Assembly (NCBI RefSeq): GCF_900167065.1
Contig: NZ_FUYA01000001.1
Coordinates: 558,001 to 622,000 of the forward strand
Source of the DNA: Desulfobaculum bizertense DSM 18034
Lineage (GTDB): Bacteria > Desulfobacterota > Desulfovibrionia > Desulfovibrionales > Desulfovibrionaceae
Reading direction: 5' to 3'
Length of the DNA: 64,000 bases
The position numbers were made by a program, and so were the translations under genes. Every line of letters starts with the position of its first letter. Position 1 is the first letter of the stretch. Of this stretch, positions 26,206 to 36,018 are shown piece after piece. Under the pieces are notes generated by a model. That model did no database searches. It was not told the DNA's origin and saw nothing but the letters and a program-made list of their open reading frames with translations.

Positions 26206-27123
26206 ATGAGAAAGAACTGGTCCTATCGTCTTTTGGCTCTCATCCTTGCGCTTGGATGCTGGTATCTTGTCACGGGGCAGGAGAAGGTGGAGCGCTGGAT
26301 CGAAATGCCTATTGAAATTGTCAATGCTCCCAAAGACCTAGCCATACATTCAGGACTCCAGACCCACATCAAGGTGCGGGTTCGAGGGTCCAAGCCCATG
26401 TTGCGGGGACTTGATGAACGCAACATGGCATATCCTCTTGATTTTTCGAAAATCAGAGCTGGGATGAACTCGCTGACAATTGAGCGAGGTCGAGTCCCGG
26501 TCCCCAAGGCTGTTGAGGTCATTGAAATTGATCCCGGCCGTCTTTCTGTTCAGGCTGATCCGCTGATAACGCTGGAGCTTCCTGTTGAGCCGATGTGGCG
26601 GGGCAAGCTGACGTCTGATTTTATGCTGACAGAGGCGTCCGCCGAGCCTGCCCGTGTGATGATTCAGGGGCCGGAGCGGCGAGTTTTGGCGCTACGAAAA
26701 GTCAGCACACAGCCACTTGAAGAAGAAATCAAGATGGCCAAGACTGTGGTGCAGAGCGTACTGGTTGATGTGCCGGAAGCAATGAAGGCCACTCCTGCGC
26801 GAGTCACAGTTCGCTTTGTTTTCGAAGAAAAAACAAAGGATGTCTGGGTCAAGCTTCCTGTTGAAGCTCGAATTGTTGGGCAGGGCATGGACCCTCAGTC
26901 TCAGGTGGAAGTGAAGCCAGAAATGGTGCAGCTCCATGTAGAGGTTCCTCTGAGCCTGCTTCGGAAAAAGGATTTCAAGAAAGAGTTCGCAGCCTTTGTT
27001 GATATTGACAGTCCGCTGTCAAAGGGCTGGAACGTGATTGAGTATAATACTCGTCTTCCTGCGGGATGTACGCTGCTGAAGGCTGTGCCGCAAAAGATCG
27101 AGATACAGGTTCGTAAAAAATAA
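26206..27123 (+). CDS. cdaR: YbbR-domain protein (CdaR-like regulator of CdaA)
   Basis: 305 residues. One N-terminal helix (about 7-22, RLLALILALGCWYLV) is followed by three YbbR-like beta-rich repeats in the periplasm (segments IEIVNAPKDLAI, LPVEPMWRGKL and VRFVFEEKTKDVWVKLPVE). Firmicute CdaR binds and tunes CdaA. Twenty bases separate it from cdaA. Assignment rests on both architecture and position. Confidence 0.85.
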   Translation: MRKNWSYRLLALILALGCWYLVTGQEKVERWIEMPIEIVNAPKDLAIHSGLQTHIKVRVRGSKPMLRGLDERNMAYPLDFSKIRAGMNSLTIERGRVPVPKAVEVIEIDPGRLSVQADPLITLELPVEPMWRGKLTSDFMLTEASAEPARVMIQGPERRVLALRKVSTQPLEEEIKMAKTVVQSVLVDVPEAMKATPARVTVRFVFEEKTKDVWVKLPVEARIVGQGMDPQSQVEVKPEMVQLHVEVPLSLLRKKDFKKEFAAFVDIDSPLSKGWNVIEYNTRLPAGCTLLKAVPQKIEIQVRKK

Positions 27124-27184
27124 GCTTGAGGTGACTGCCTCGGCAGCTTCATTTCCTCATTGAGCACTATAAGGTCTTTTATTC

Positions 27185-28537
27185 ATGGCGAAACGTATTT
27201 TTGGAACGGATGGACTGCGGGGACAGACAAACATTTTTCCGATGCTGCCGGAGATTGCCCTTCGTTTGGGGCTGGCGGCTGGCCAGTATTTTCGAAACGG
27301 CAAAAAACGCCACAAGGTACTGATCGGAAAAGACACCCGTATTTCTGGCTATGTCTTTGAGGCTGCACTGACTTCTGGCTTTTGCGCCTCTGGTATGGAT
27401 GTCCTGCTTGTTGGTCCGCTTCCTACCCCAGCGATTTCGTATTTGACGAGAAGCATGAGAGCTGATCTGGGCGTTGTCATTTCCGCCTCGCATAATCCTT
27501 TTATGGATAACGGCATTAAGTTTTTTGATAGCGACGGTTTTAAGCTGCCCGATGCTGTAGAGGACCGCATTTCTGACATGCTGCAGGACCCGGATTTTCA
27601 GTGGGATTATCCTGCTCCTGAAAATGTCGGTAAGGCTGTTCGGCTTGGTGACAGTGATGGGCGTTATATCGTAGCTGTCAAAAATTCTTTCCCGCGAGAG
27701 TTGTCTCTTGATGGCGTCAAGATTGTTGTGGACTGCGCCAATGGTGCAACCTACAGCGTCGCTCCCCGTGTTTTTGAAGAGCTTGGAGCCGAAGTTGTTG
27801 TCATCGGCAATGAGCCTGATGGACTGAATATTAACGACAAGTGTGGATCGCTGTATCCTGAGCAGGTTGCCCGGCGTGTGCGTGAAGAAGGCGCAGACAT
27901 TGGTCTTGCCCTTGATGGTGATGGTGATCGACTGATTGTTGTTGATGAAAATGGCCGCATTCTTGATGGCGACCAGATTATGGCTCTGTGTGCGTGGGAG
28001 ATGATGGGACGTGATGCTCTTCCTGAAAAGACCCTTGTTGCGACGGTTATGAGCAATATGGCTCTGGAAGTCTTCATGAAAGAGCAGGGTGGACAGTTGC
28101 TCAGAACCGCTGTTGGTGACCGTCATGTTGTGGAGGCCATGCGTCAGCGTGGAGCCATGCTTGGGGGCGAACAGTCTGGGCATCTTATTTTTATGGATCA
28201 TTCTACAACTGGAGACGGTATCCTTGCTGCTCTCCAGCTTTTGCGGATTATGGTGGAACAGAACAAGCCACTGTCTGAGCTGGCTCATCTTCTGGAACCA
28301 TATCCACAGCGCCTTATCAACGTTCACGTTGAGCGAAAAATACCTTTTGAAGAAGCCCCTCGGGTGATGGACGCAGTCCAGGAAGCTGAACATGAACTTG
28401 GTGAAACTGGCCGGGTTCTGTTACGATACTCTGGGACTGAGTCTGTGGCCCGCGTGATGGTCGAGGGTCAGGATGAAGCTCAGGTTGAGCGACTGGCTCA
28501 GGAGCTTGCAGATGTGTTGAAAGCACATTTGAAGTAA
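27185..28537 (+). CDS. glmM: Phosphoglucosamine mutase
   Basis: 450 residues. The start [13 protein letters not shown] is typical; the phosphoserine loop is ISASHNP with S102 as the catalytic serine, the metal loop is DGDGDR, and the sugar loop GGEQSGH is present. Converts glucosamine-6-P to glucosamine-1-P for peptidoglycan and LPS. Last gene of the cda cluster. Confidence 0.96.
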   Translation: MAKRIFGTDGLRGQTNIFPMLPEIALRLGLAAGQYFRNGKKRHKVLIGKDTRISGYVFEAALTSGFCASGMDVLLVGPLPTPAISYLTRSMRADLGVVISASHNPFMDNGIKFFDSDGFKLPDAVEDRISDMLQDPDFQWDYPAPENVGKAVRLGDSDGRYIVAVKNSFPRELSLDGVKIVVDCANGATYSVAPRVFEELGAEVVVIGNEPDGLNINDKCGSLYPEQVARRVREEGADIGLALDGDGDRLIVVDENGRILDGDQIMALCAWEMMGRDALPEKTLVATVMSNMALEVFMKEQGGQLLRTAVGDRHVVEAMRQRGAMLGGEQSGHLIFMDHSTTGDGILAALQLLRIMVEQNKPLSELAHLLEPYPQRLINVHVERKIPFEEAPRVMDAVQEAEHELGETGRVLLRYSGTESVARVMVEGQDEAQVERLAQELADVLKAHLK

Positions 28538-28570
28538 TTTGACACAAAGAAAAGATATGAGAGGGCTTTT

Positions 28571-29440
28571 ATGGATATTCGAAAAGTAGTTATTCCTGTG
28601 GCTGGATGGGGAACGCGCTCTCTTCCCGCAACAAAAAATATTCCTAAGGAAATGCTGCCCATTTATAAAAAACCAGTGGTGCAGTATGTCGTTGAAGAAG
28701 CCATTCAGACAGGCCTGTCTGATGTGATTTTCGTCAACAATCAGAATAAAAAAATAATTGAAGACCATTTTGACTACAATCTTGTTCTGGAAGAACTGCT
28801 TCGCCGCAAAGGCAAAACAGAGCTTCTGGAAGAAGTGCGTGGTGTTGCAGAAATGGCAAACATCATTTCTGTTCGCCAGAAGGTCCAGAAGGGCCTTGGG
28901 CACGCGGTGCTGTGCGCCCGTGAAATTGTCAAAGACGAAGCCTTTGGCGTTATGGTTGGCGATGATTTGATCTTTGGCATGGAGCCGGGCATTAAGCAGC
29001 TCGTTGACGTTGCCAAGGCCGAAAAAAAGGCCGTTATCGGTGTCGTGGAAGTGCCTCGTAATAAGGTTGACCGCTATGGCATCATTGAAGGCGAGGAGTA
29101 TGAATCTGGTCTGTTCCGCGTAAATAACCTCGTGGAAAAGCCTGCTATTGAAGACGCTCCTTCCCAGATGGCTATTGTGGGACGCTATGTGCTCATTCCA
29201 GAGATTTTTGATCATCTGGAGCACGTCAAGCCGGGCGTTGGTGGCGAGATTCAGCTGACGGACGCCTTGCAGGGGCTGGCTTCTGACGGACAGCTTCTTG
29301 CTGTCCGCATGGCTGGTCGCCGGTTTGACGCGGGCGACTGGGCCGAGTATCTCACTGCTAACATCTATTTTGCTCTCCAGGATGAGCAGCTTCGCGATGG
29401 TCTCGTGAAGAACCTGCTCGAACTTTTGCCCTGCAAATAA
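28571..29440 (+). CDS. galU: UTP-glucose-1-phosphate uridylyltransferase
   Basis: 289 residues. The N-terminal motif is PVAGWGTRSLPATKNIPKEM, followed by KPVVQYVVEE, VGDDLIFG, GIIEG and LTDALQGL. Makes UDP-glucose for glycans. Note GWGTRSLPATK, where most bacterial GalU proteins have GLGTR-LPATK. GAGAGG lies upstream of the ATG. Confidence 0.95.
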   Translation: MDIRKVVIPVAGWGTRSLPATKNIPKEMLPIYKKPVVQYVVEEAIQTGLSDVIFVNNQNKKIIEDHFDYNLVLEELLRRKGKTELLEEVRGVAEMANIISVRQKVQKGLGHAVLCAREIVKDEAFGVMVGDDLIFGMEPGIKQLVDVAKAEKKAVIGVVEVPRNKVDRYGIIEGEEYESGLFRVNNLVEKPAIEDAPSQMAIVGRYVLIPEIFDHLEHVKPGVGGEIQLTDALQGLASDGQLLAVRMAGRRFDAGDWAEYLTANIYFALQDEQLRDGLVKNLLELLPCK

Positions 29441-29460
29441 CCTGTCCCAACGCAATCCCG

Positions 29461-29496
29461 ACCCCCATCGGTCTGGACCGGTGGGGGTATTTTTTT
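29461..29496 (+). terminator. Terminator after galU, abutting the priA start codon
   Basis: ACCCCCATCGGT (29461-29472), short loop, ACCGGTGGGGGT (29477-29488), then TATTTTTTT directly joined to the priA ATG at 29497. The only SD-like sequence for priA, GGTGGGGG, is in the 3' arm of this hairpin. Confidence 0.8.
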
Positions 29497-31839
29497 ATGA
29501 AACTCTGGCATGTTGCGCTTCCCTGCGCCCCTTTTCAGACTCTGACGTATGCGCACCCGTCCTGTTTTCCTGCGGATTCTTTGCAGCCAGGACAGCGGGT
29601 GCTTGTTCCCCTCGGGCGCTCAACCCGTTTGGGCGTGCTTGTCCGCGAAACTGATGATGCCCCAGAGGGCGTGACCCTCAAGGAAATTGTCTGGCCTGCG
29701 GAACAGTCGCCCCTGCTCGATGAGCGCTACATGAAGCTTGCCGAAAACCTTGCGGCCCGGCAGATGCTCCCTCTTGGGCGCATCCTCGAAGTGCTTCTTC
29801 CTCACGGGTTTCGTACCGTTAAAATTTCCTTTCGCCTTTTTGACAAAGAATTTCCTTCCCGAATGTCTGGCATTGAGCTGACGCGCTGTTCTACTGAGGA
29901 GCGCATTCGTTTGCATGAGCTGTGGACAGAAGGAAAAATGCAGGTGTCTGCCAAGCGGGTGGCGCAAAAAGAGCAGGAATACTGTTTTTTGACGCAGGAC
30001 CCGCCGTGGCCAGTTCGCCCCTCTGCTAAGCGTCAGAAAAAGCTTTTGGAATATTTGTGGGAGCATGGCCCGACACCGCGCCCGGCTCTGACTCGTGAGC
30101 TTGGGGCTGATGTGTCGACCCCACTCAAGACGCTGGTAACCAATGGCGTGATTCGTCTTGGTGCCGCTCCGCAGTATGGTGACCCCGAAGATTGCGCCTG
30201 CGAGCGCATTCCGGATACTCCTGCACTCTCAGGAGAGCAGGCGACGTCACTGGAGCAGCTTTTGGGGGCCATGCGAAGCGAGCATCCCAAACCGCACCTT
30301 GTGTTCGGAGTGACAGGAAGCGGCAAGACCCTTGTGTATCTCAAGCTTGCCGAAGAAGCGTTGTCACAGGGGAAGAGTGTTCTGCTTCTTGCTCCAGAAG
30401 TTGCCCTTGCCTGTCATCTGTATCGCGCTGTGAAAACACATTTTCCTGATCGGGATGTGCTCCTGTATCACGGGTATCAGGGACCAGCCACGCGTGAGAC
30501 TTCGTTTTTGTCCTGTACCGCAGAAAATGGTCCAAAGATCATTGTTGGAACGCGGTCTGCGTTGTTTTTGCCAGTGCCTCGCCTTGGACTTATTGTGCTC
30601 GACGAAGAGCATGACGGCTCATTCAAGCAGGAAGAGCGGATGCCGTATCAGGCCAAGGAAGTGGCACATTTTCGGGCATGTAGCGACCGGGCCTTGCTTG
30701 TCCTTGGTTCTGCAACCCCGGACCTCAAAACTTTTCAGGCTGCCCGACAGGGAGCCATTTCTTCAGTTACCATGGAGCATCGTGTCGGTGCTGGCACACT
30801 CCCAGATATTACGCTCGTTGACTTGCGGGTGGAGAAAGAGAGTGTAGGACCGCTGACGCCAACCGCTGCCGAAGCTTTGCGGCATGTGGTGGAAAAGGGC
30901 GAGCAGGCAATTATTATGCTGAATCGCCGAGGCTATGCGCCTTTGGTGTATTGCCTTGACTGCCATTCTGTGATGCGCTGCCCACATTGTGATGTGGGGC
31001 TGACGTACCACAAGAACCGGGAGCAGCTTGTCTGTCACTATTGTGGCTACAGCCTTGATTTTCCGTGTCGCTGCACCTGTGGCAGCAGTAACTTTTTGCC
31101 AATGGGCGAAGGAACAGAATCCATTGAGGAGACCCTGAGTACTGTTCTGCCTGCGGGGACTGGCGTCTTGCGTATGGACAGGGACAGCACGAGGCGTCCG
31201 GGCCGTATGGAAGAAATTCTGGATGCATTTGCCCGGCAGGAGGCACAGGTGCTTGTGGGGACGCAGATGCTGTCCAAAGGGCATCATTTCCCGAATGTGA
31301 CGCTTGTTGCGGTCCCGGATGGCGACATGGGCCTGAATCTTCCTGACTATCGTGCGGCAGAGAGAACCTTTCAGCTTCTGGTGCAAGTGGCAGGACGTGC
31401 AGGACGTGGCGAAAAGCCTGGCAATGTATTGATCCAGACGCGTGACCCTGAGCATTATTGCTGGAAGTATGTACGAGAAAATGACTACGCAGGTTTTTTT
31501 GAGCATGAAGTCGTGCTGAGAAAAAAATATGCGTACCCGCCTTTTGTGCACCTTGGTCTTGTCCGTATGAATTACCCCAAGGAATGGGAAGACGGTGAGG
31601 CCCGCATTATGGACCTCGTGCAAGGGCTGTGTGAGGCTGGAGCGCGTCTTGGCGTCCGTGTCTTGGGGCCTGCGCCCGCGCCAATAGCCCAGCTACGGGG
31701 ACGAAAGCGCTTTCAGTGTCTGCTCAAGGGAAAGGACTGGCCTTCAATCAGAAAGGTGTATGCCCATCTGTACAATTCCCTGTCGCGGTATACGAAAATT
31801 CGCCTGTCGCTCGATCTTGATCCTGTGAATATGCTCTAG
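29497..31839 (+). CDS. priA: Primosomal replication helicase PriA
   Basis: 780 residues. The N-terminal 3'-DNA-end-binding domain (MKLWHVALPCAPFQTLTY...PGQRVLVPLG) supports this start. The helicase has Walker A GVTGSGKT and the DEEH box (LDEEHDGSFKQEE). Paired zinc motifs CLDCHSVMRCPHC and CHYCGYSLDFPCRC are intact, as is the late VAGRAGRGEKPG motif. Restarts collapsed forks. Translation starts immediately after the galU terminator T-run. Confidence 0.95.
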   Translation: MKLWHVALPCAPFQTLTYAHPSCFPADSLQPGQRVLVPLGRSTRLGVLVRETDDAPEGVTLKEIVWPAEQSPLLDERYMKLAENLAARQMLPLGRILEVLLPHGFRTVKISFRLFDKEFPSRMSGIELTRCSTEERIRLHELWTEGKMQVSAKRVAQKEQEYCFLTQDPPWPVRPSAKRQKKLLEYLWEHGPTPRPALTRELGADVSTPLKTLVTNGVIRLGAAPQYGDPEDCACERIPDTPALSGEQATSLEQLLGAMRSEHPKPHLVFGVTGSGKTLVYLKLAEEALSQGKSVLLLAPEVALACHLYRAVKTHFPDRDVLLYHGYQGPATRETSFLSCTAENGPKIIVGTRSALFLPVPRLGLIVLDEEHDGSFKQEERMPYQAKEVAHFRACSDRALLVLGSATPDLKTFQAARQGAISSVTMEHRVGAGTLPDITLVDLRVEKESVGPLTPTAAEALRHVVEKGEQAIIMLNRRGYAPLVYCLDCHSVMRCPHCDVGLTYHKNREQLVCHYCGYSLDFPCRCTCGSSNFLPMGEGTESIEETLSTVLPAGTGVLRMDRDSTRRPGRMEEILDAFARQEAQVLVGTQMLSKGHHFPNVTLVAVPDGDMGLNLPDYRAAERTFQLLVQVAGRAGRGEKPGNVLIQTRDPEHYCWKYVRENDYAGFFEHEVVLRKKYAYPPFVHLGLVRMNYPKEWEDGEARIMDLVQGLCEAGARLGVRVLGPAPAPIAQLRGRKRFQCLLKGKDWPSIRKVYAHLYNSLSRYTKIRLSLDLDPVNML

Positions 31840-31948
31840 TGCTGTGCGCTGATTCTACAGAACGTGCTCATGGCTTGCCCGCCAGTCGCATTTGCGTTAG
31901 GCCTGTTGGTCTTGAGGGAATAGCGTGTAAAGGAATTGGCTTGAGTAC

Positions 31949-32680
31949 ATGGAACTTATATCATTAATTGCGCTTGTTGTTTTTGTTGGCGCATTTACAC
32001 AGGGGCTTGCGGGGTTTGGATTTGCATTCTTTGCCCTGCCAATCCTGTCGTTTTTTATGGATTTTAAGGTCGCGGTTGTTTTGCTTGTGATTTTGGCCCA
32101 GATTCTCAACGTGATGATTCTGTGGTTTCACAAGGTTCGCCCCGACTGGAAACTCCTGTTGAAGCTCACTGTTGTGACCCTCCCGGGTATTCCGGTGGGC
32201 GTGTACATGCTACGCTTTTTCCCTGTACCGTTTTTGCAGGGATCGCTTGGCGTCACATTGATTCTTTTTGCGCTGTACCAGTGGTTTTTCCATCCGCGTC
32301 CGCGGGAGTTGGGAAAGGCCTGGGTTGCGGTTGCGGGCTTTCTGGCCGGAGTGCTTGGTGGAAGCCTGAATTCACAGGGACCGCCTATTATGCTGTACGC
32401 GGCGCTCCAGCCCTGGGACAAGGATAAAGTCAAGGCAACGCTTATTGGCTATTTCTTTGTTTCGGGAATTCTGGTCATCATTGTGCAGGCGGCACAGGGG
32501 CTGATGAGTATGGAGATTATGCGACTTTCCGCATGGTGTCTGCCCGTTTTGCTTCTTGGTGCTTTTGCCGGCAGACTGGCCTATGTCCGGCTCGGTGAAG
32601 GTGGATACAGGCATGTCTTTACCGCGCTGCTTTTAGCGCTTGGGGCTATGATGATTGTCCGAAGTTCTGGAATGATATGA
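31949..32680 (+). CDS. TauE/SafE family permease (sulfite/organosulfonate exporter type)
   Basis: 243 residues with about eight membrane helices. The start MELISLIALVVFVGAFTQGLAGFGFAF and the mid-protein GFLAGVLGGSLNSQGPP are the duplicated TauE signatures. Members move sulfite, sulfoacetate or similar anions across the inner membrane. A sulfur anion role suits a sulfate reducer, but the substrate cannot be read. Stop overlaps the next ATG (ATGA, 4 bases). Confidence 0.88.
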   Translation: MELISLIALVVFVGAFTQGLAGFGFAFFALPILSFFMDFKVAVVLLVILAQILNVMILWFHKVRPDWKLLLKLTVVTLPGIPVGVYMLRFFPVPFLQGSLGVTLILFALYQWFFHPRPRELGKAWVAVAGFLAGVLGGSLNSQGPPIMLYAALQPWDKDKVKATLIGYFFVSGILVIIVQAAQGLMSMEIMRLSAWCLPVLLLGAFAGRLAYVRLGEGGYRHVFTALLLALGAMMIVRSSGMI

Positions 32681-32904
32681 ACGCGTCACTTGGAAAGATG
32701 CTGATTCTTTTGGGAATAGTTTGTGTCGGGGCAGGGCTGGTACTGCTGTTCTGGGACAAGCTGCCGCTTTCGCGTTTGCCGCTTGGTCGGCTCCCCGGAG
32801 ACATCAACATAGAGCGGGAGGGATTCCGATTCTCTTTTCCGATAGTGACCTGCATCATTGTGAGCATAATCCTTTCGGTTCTGCTCTCGATTTTTCGAAA
32901 ATAA
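32677..32904 (+). CDS. DUF2905 small membrane protein
   Basis: 75 residues: two hydrophobic helices (about 8-26 and 54-71) around the family block LPLGRLPGDINIEREGFRF. Widespread, of unknown function. Translationally coupled to the TauE-type gene. Confidence 0.88.
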   Translation: MNASLGKMLILLGIVCVGAGLVLLFWDKLPLSRLPLGRLPGDINIEREGFRFSFPIVTCIIVSIILSVLLSIFRK

Positions 32905-32941
32905 AAAAAGTCCGGTTCCTTGTGGAGCCGGACTTTTTTTT
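32904..32941. terminator. Bidirectional terminator between DUF2905 and the Smr gene
   Basis: AAGTCCGGTTCC and GGAGCCGGACTT with loop TTGT, an A-run on the left and a T-run on the right, so it serves both converging genes. The T-run overlaps the Smr stop codon. Confidence 0.85.
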
Positions 32942-33848
32942 AGTCAATTTCAGGGAGACTGGCGTCCCATTTGAGAAGCTTGTCCATAGACTTGCGGTAT
33001 TTTCGCAGGTGCACATAGAGTGCGCCAGAACCGCCGTCTTTGGGCTGCGCTGTCACAAAAGCGAGGACAACGCCGTAAAGTGGCTCGTGCATCAGGATGG
33101 AGAAGACTTCTTCACGCACGACGCTGCGGCCCTGCGGGGAATTATGTCCCTGTCCTGTGACGAGTAGCAGGGAGCGTTTGCCGAGCTTGTAGCTGCGGTG
33201 AATGAAGTCCACAGTGGCGTGGATAGCTTCATCAGCAAACATGCCATGCAAATCAAGGCGGTCATCAAGAGGCATACTGCCAGCCTTGAGCTTGTTAAAG
33301 ATCTTGGGGTCCAGTCCTTTGACCCGGCCGTACTGGAAATTCGGGGTATTCTCGTGCTCAAAGTGAATGTCACCAAGAGCCAGCTCGCGCAGGGTGTTCT
33401 GCTCCGCCTGGGCAAGGTCCAGAGTTTTTTCTGGGCTGACCTTAGGCGCAACGTCGCGGCCTGAGCCATCAATACGGGAAACACCGCCCATTGCCTTGAG
33501 GAACATGTCCTCTTCGGAGGCTGGAGCCTGTTTTGTTTTTTGGGTCATTGGCTGGGTTCTGTGAGAAATCGCCTTAGGCGGTTCTGCTTTTTTTTGCTCT
33601 GGCTTTTTGGCCTGTGCTTTGACCGGAATAGGTTTACGAACTTTTTGCGCCTTGTGGTGCGTTGTTTTTTCTATTTTTTGTGCGCCAGACATGGCGCGCA
33701 TAAACAGTGCGCTTTCATCGTTGCCCAGCTCGGGTTTGGCGACCGGGATGGGCTTTTTCTTTTCTTTTTTCTTTGGCTTATCAGCGTCAGGAAGGTCCAG
33801 TTTGGCCTTGGAGAGGGCCGAAAATGAGGTAAATTCTTTTTTGCTCAC
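32940..33848 (-). CDS. Smr-domain protein
   Basis: 302 residues from a GTG at 33848, with AGGAGG six bases upstream. The first 150 residues are Lys/Pro/Ala-rich and probably disordered. The C-terminal Smr domain (about 205-290) has the LDLHGM motif and VTGQGHNSPQGRSVVRE, then a GGSGALYVHLRK tail. Smr domains nick DNA or cleave mRNA; stand-alone Smr proteins act in ribosome rescue (SmrB) or are uncharacterised. Confidence 0.88.
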   Translation of the reverse strand: MSKKEFTSFSALSKAKLDLPDADKPKKKEKKKPIPVAKPELGNDESALFMRAMSGAQKIEKTTHHKAQKVRKPIPVKAQAKKPEQKKAEPPKAISHRTQPMTQKTKQAPASEEDMFLKAMGGVSRIDGSGRDVAPKVSPEKTLDLAQAEQNTLRELALGDIHFEHENTPNFQYGRVKGLDPKIFNKLKAGSMPLDDRLDLHGMFADEAIHATVDFIHRSYKLGKRSLLLVTGQGHNSPQGRSVVREEVFSILMHEPLYGVVLAFVTAQPKDGGSGALYVHLRKYRKSMDKLLKWDASLPEID

Positions 33849-34101
33849 GGTATGCCTCCTTTGTGTTTTTTCACGCAGCAGGCACGGACTGTCAAGTGAA
33901 GCTCAGGAACTCCTTGATGACTGCATAAATGCTTTGTTGTTTCTTTTGTGACGGGATGAAAAAACAGGTGTGAAGGCAACTGTTGCTGATGATGAAGATG
34001 GAGAGATTTCTGGACAAGAGGGAACTTGGCCAGTACAGAATTGAACCTGTGTAAAAGAACACATGCGTTTGAGAACATTTTACATATGTGAGGGAAGTTC
34101 T

Positions 34102-34404
34102 GTGTCTAATGAGTTCTTTAGTCGTAAAAATGTCCTGATTCGTTTCCTGTACACCATTGTTGTTTGCATCGGATTTGAAGTCGTTCGTTTCGTTGCGCTT
34201 TTGTGTACCCTTGTGCAATATGCGATTGTTTTGGTCACAAAGAAGGAAAGTGAGCCGCTTCGTCATTTCTGTAATGTGATGTCTCGCTATGCATATCATT
34301 GCCTGCGCTATATGACTTTGAACAGCAACGAGCGTCCGTTTCCGTTTAGCCAGATGCCGTATGACACGGAAGAGCCAGACCGGCCTGTTCGGTACGGAAA
34401 ATAA
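34102..34404 (+). CDS. DUF4389 membrane protein
   Basis: 100 residues from the GTG at 34102, chosen because GAGG is eight bases upstream; an in-frame ATG 13 codons earlier lacks an SD. Two hydrophobic segments (NVLIRFLYTIVVCIGFEV and VALLCTLVQYAIVLV) and the C-terminal RYMTLNSNERPFPFSQMP match DUF4389. Function unknown. Followed by a terminator. Confidence 0.8.
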   Translation: MSNEFFSRKNVLIRFLYTIVVCIGFEVVRFVALLCTLVQYAIVLVTKKESEPLRHFCNVMSRYAYHCLRYMTLNSNERPFPFSQMPYDTEEPDRPVRYGK

Positions 34405-34417
34405 TATGAATAAAAAG

Positions 34418-34446
34418 AAAGCCCCGCATTGCGGGGCCTTTTTTTT
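34418..34446 (+). terminator. Terminator after DUF4389
   Basis: GCCCCGC (34421-34427), loop ATT, GCGGGGC (34431-34437), then T-run. It ends on the stop codon of the convergent MATE gene. Confidence 0.85.
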
Positions 34447-35815
34447 ATTTGATGCAGATTTTTTCTGTGGGCAAGTTTCGCAGGATTTTTCGGCAATACC
34501 AGAAGGCATAGAGCGCTGCGACCCAGGTGACAGCAAAGATGCCCCACCAGATGGAATTCAGGCCAAGCCCAAGAACCGAGGTGCAGGTCCAGAAGACCAG
34601 TGCTGGAGCGATAATCTGTCGAAAAAGACCAATCCAGACGGCAAACATGGGGCATTTGAGTCCCTGCATGCAGGAGGTGTGTGAGTAGAGCACCACGTAG
34701 GAATACAGGGTGAGTGCGGCAACGTGCAGGTACTGTGAGCCTGCGGCAACAACCGCCGGGTCGGGGGTAAACAGGGCGATGAGCTGTTCGGCGAGGGTAT
34801 AAATAATTATAACTCCGCCGACCATGAGCCATGCACCATAAACCAGAACCTTATGCAGGGTTTCGCGGATGCGTTCATCCAGTCCGGCGCCGTGATTCTG
34901 TGCGGTCAGGGAAAGCACCGCAACATTGAGTCCGATGGTGGGCATCAGGATGATCTGTTCCACACGGGTGGCAACGCCATAGCCCGCGACCGCTTCTTTG
35001 CCAAAGATGGAAATGAAGTAGGTGATGATAAAGATTCCGAGACCAACCGTGACCATATTCATGGAGGCGGGGAAGCCCTGCTTAAAGATTCGGGTCAGGG
35101 TCGCCGGATGCGGTGTGTAGCCCCTCGGAGTCAGGAAATCCTGAAGCAGTCCGGTCTGTTTTGCCCGGTAGGCAAGGTAGATCATTTGAACGGCCTGCGT
35201 CAGTACCGTCGACAGGGCAATACCTGTAATGCCCATGGCCGGGATGCCAAAGCCACCGTAGATGAACCACGGGTCCAGTCCGACGTTGGCCAGACTGCCC
35301 ACAATGAGAACATTACGGAAGGTTTTGGTGTCACCAGTCGCATTCAGCGCCGCGTTAAAAATACCATTGAGCACAAAGAAAACAGCACCAATGAAAATAG
35401 GCTGCATGTAGAGCAGGCAGTCTTCAAGATATTCTCCGCTTGCACCAAGAAGCCCAAAAAAGAACGGCGAGGCAAAGTAGCCAATAACGGAGACAAGGAA
35501 GGCGACAAGACCACCAAAAATGACGGCCTGACGGGCCAGCTCGCGGGCGTCTTTCATGTCCCGGCTTCCAATGGCCGTGGCAATAAGAGCGGTGGCACCG
35601 GTCTGGAGGCCACTGCTTAATGAAATGACAATGAAAAAGACGGGGAAGGAAAGCGAGAGCGCTGCGACGGCGTTCGTGCTGATAAGCCCGGCAAAATAGG
35701 TATCGGTGATGTTAAACATCGTTTGAAAGAAGAAACCGACACTTGCGGGAGTCGCTATTTTGCGAATGAGCTGAGGTATGGGTTGCTGCGTCAACAGCAG
35801 GGAATCATCAGCCAT
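34445..35815 (-). CDS. MATE family multidrug/metabolite efflux transporter
   Basis: 456 residues from the ATG at 35815, with AGGAG five bases upstream; 37 upstream in-frame residues are rejected. Twelve membrane helices in two homologous bundles, with PLQLIRKIATPASVGFF-type start, TDTYFAGLIS and GYGVATRVEQI motifs. Sodium- or proton-driven antiporter for organic cations. Monocistronic; substrate unknown. Confidence 0.92.
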   Translation of the reverse strand: MADDSLLLTQQPIPQLIRKIATPASVGFFFQTMFNITDTYFAGLISTNAVAALSLSFPVFFIVISLSSGLQTGATALIATAIGSRDMKDARELARQAVIFGGLVAFLVSVIGYFASPFFFGLLGASGEYLEDCLLYMQPIFIGAVFFVLNGIFNAALNATGDTKTFRNVLIVGSLANVGLDPWFIYGGFGIPAMGITGIALSTVLTQAVQMIYLAYRAKQTGLLQDFLTPRGYTPHPATLTRIFKQGFPASMNMVTVGLGIFIITYFISIFGKEAVAGYGVATRVEQIILMPTIGLNVAVLSLTAQNHGAGLDERIRETLHKVLVYGAWLMVGGVIIIYTLAEQLIALFTPDPAVVAAGSQYLHVAALTLYSYVVLYSHTSCMQGLKCPMFAVWIGLFRQIIAPALVFWTCTSVLGLGLNSIWWGIFAVTWVAALYAFWYCRKILRNLPTEKICIK

Positions 35816-36018
35816 GAAAACTCCTGTTCTGCTACGATGAAAAAAAAGTATACCCTGAGAAGAGCGAAAGGGAAAATAGCGCAAGTCCGGTGAATGAGCT
35901 AGAGCAGAGAGAGGGCTTTTGCCCACTTGCGTAAAGATTTTTGTGCTGCTGTCGAAAAGTCATGTACGGAACGATGAAAATTTTGAGAGATTATGACGAG
36001 TTGAGGTGTCATACCGTT

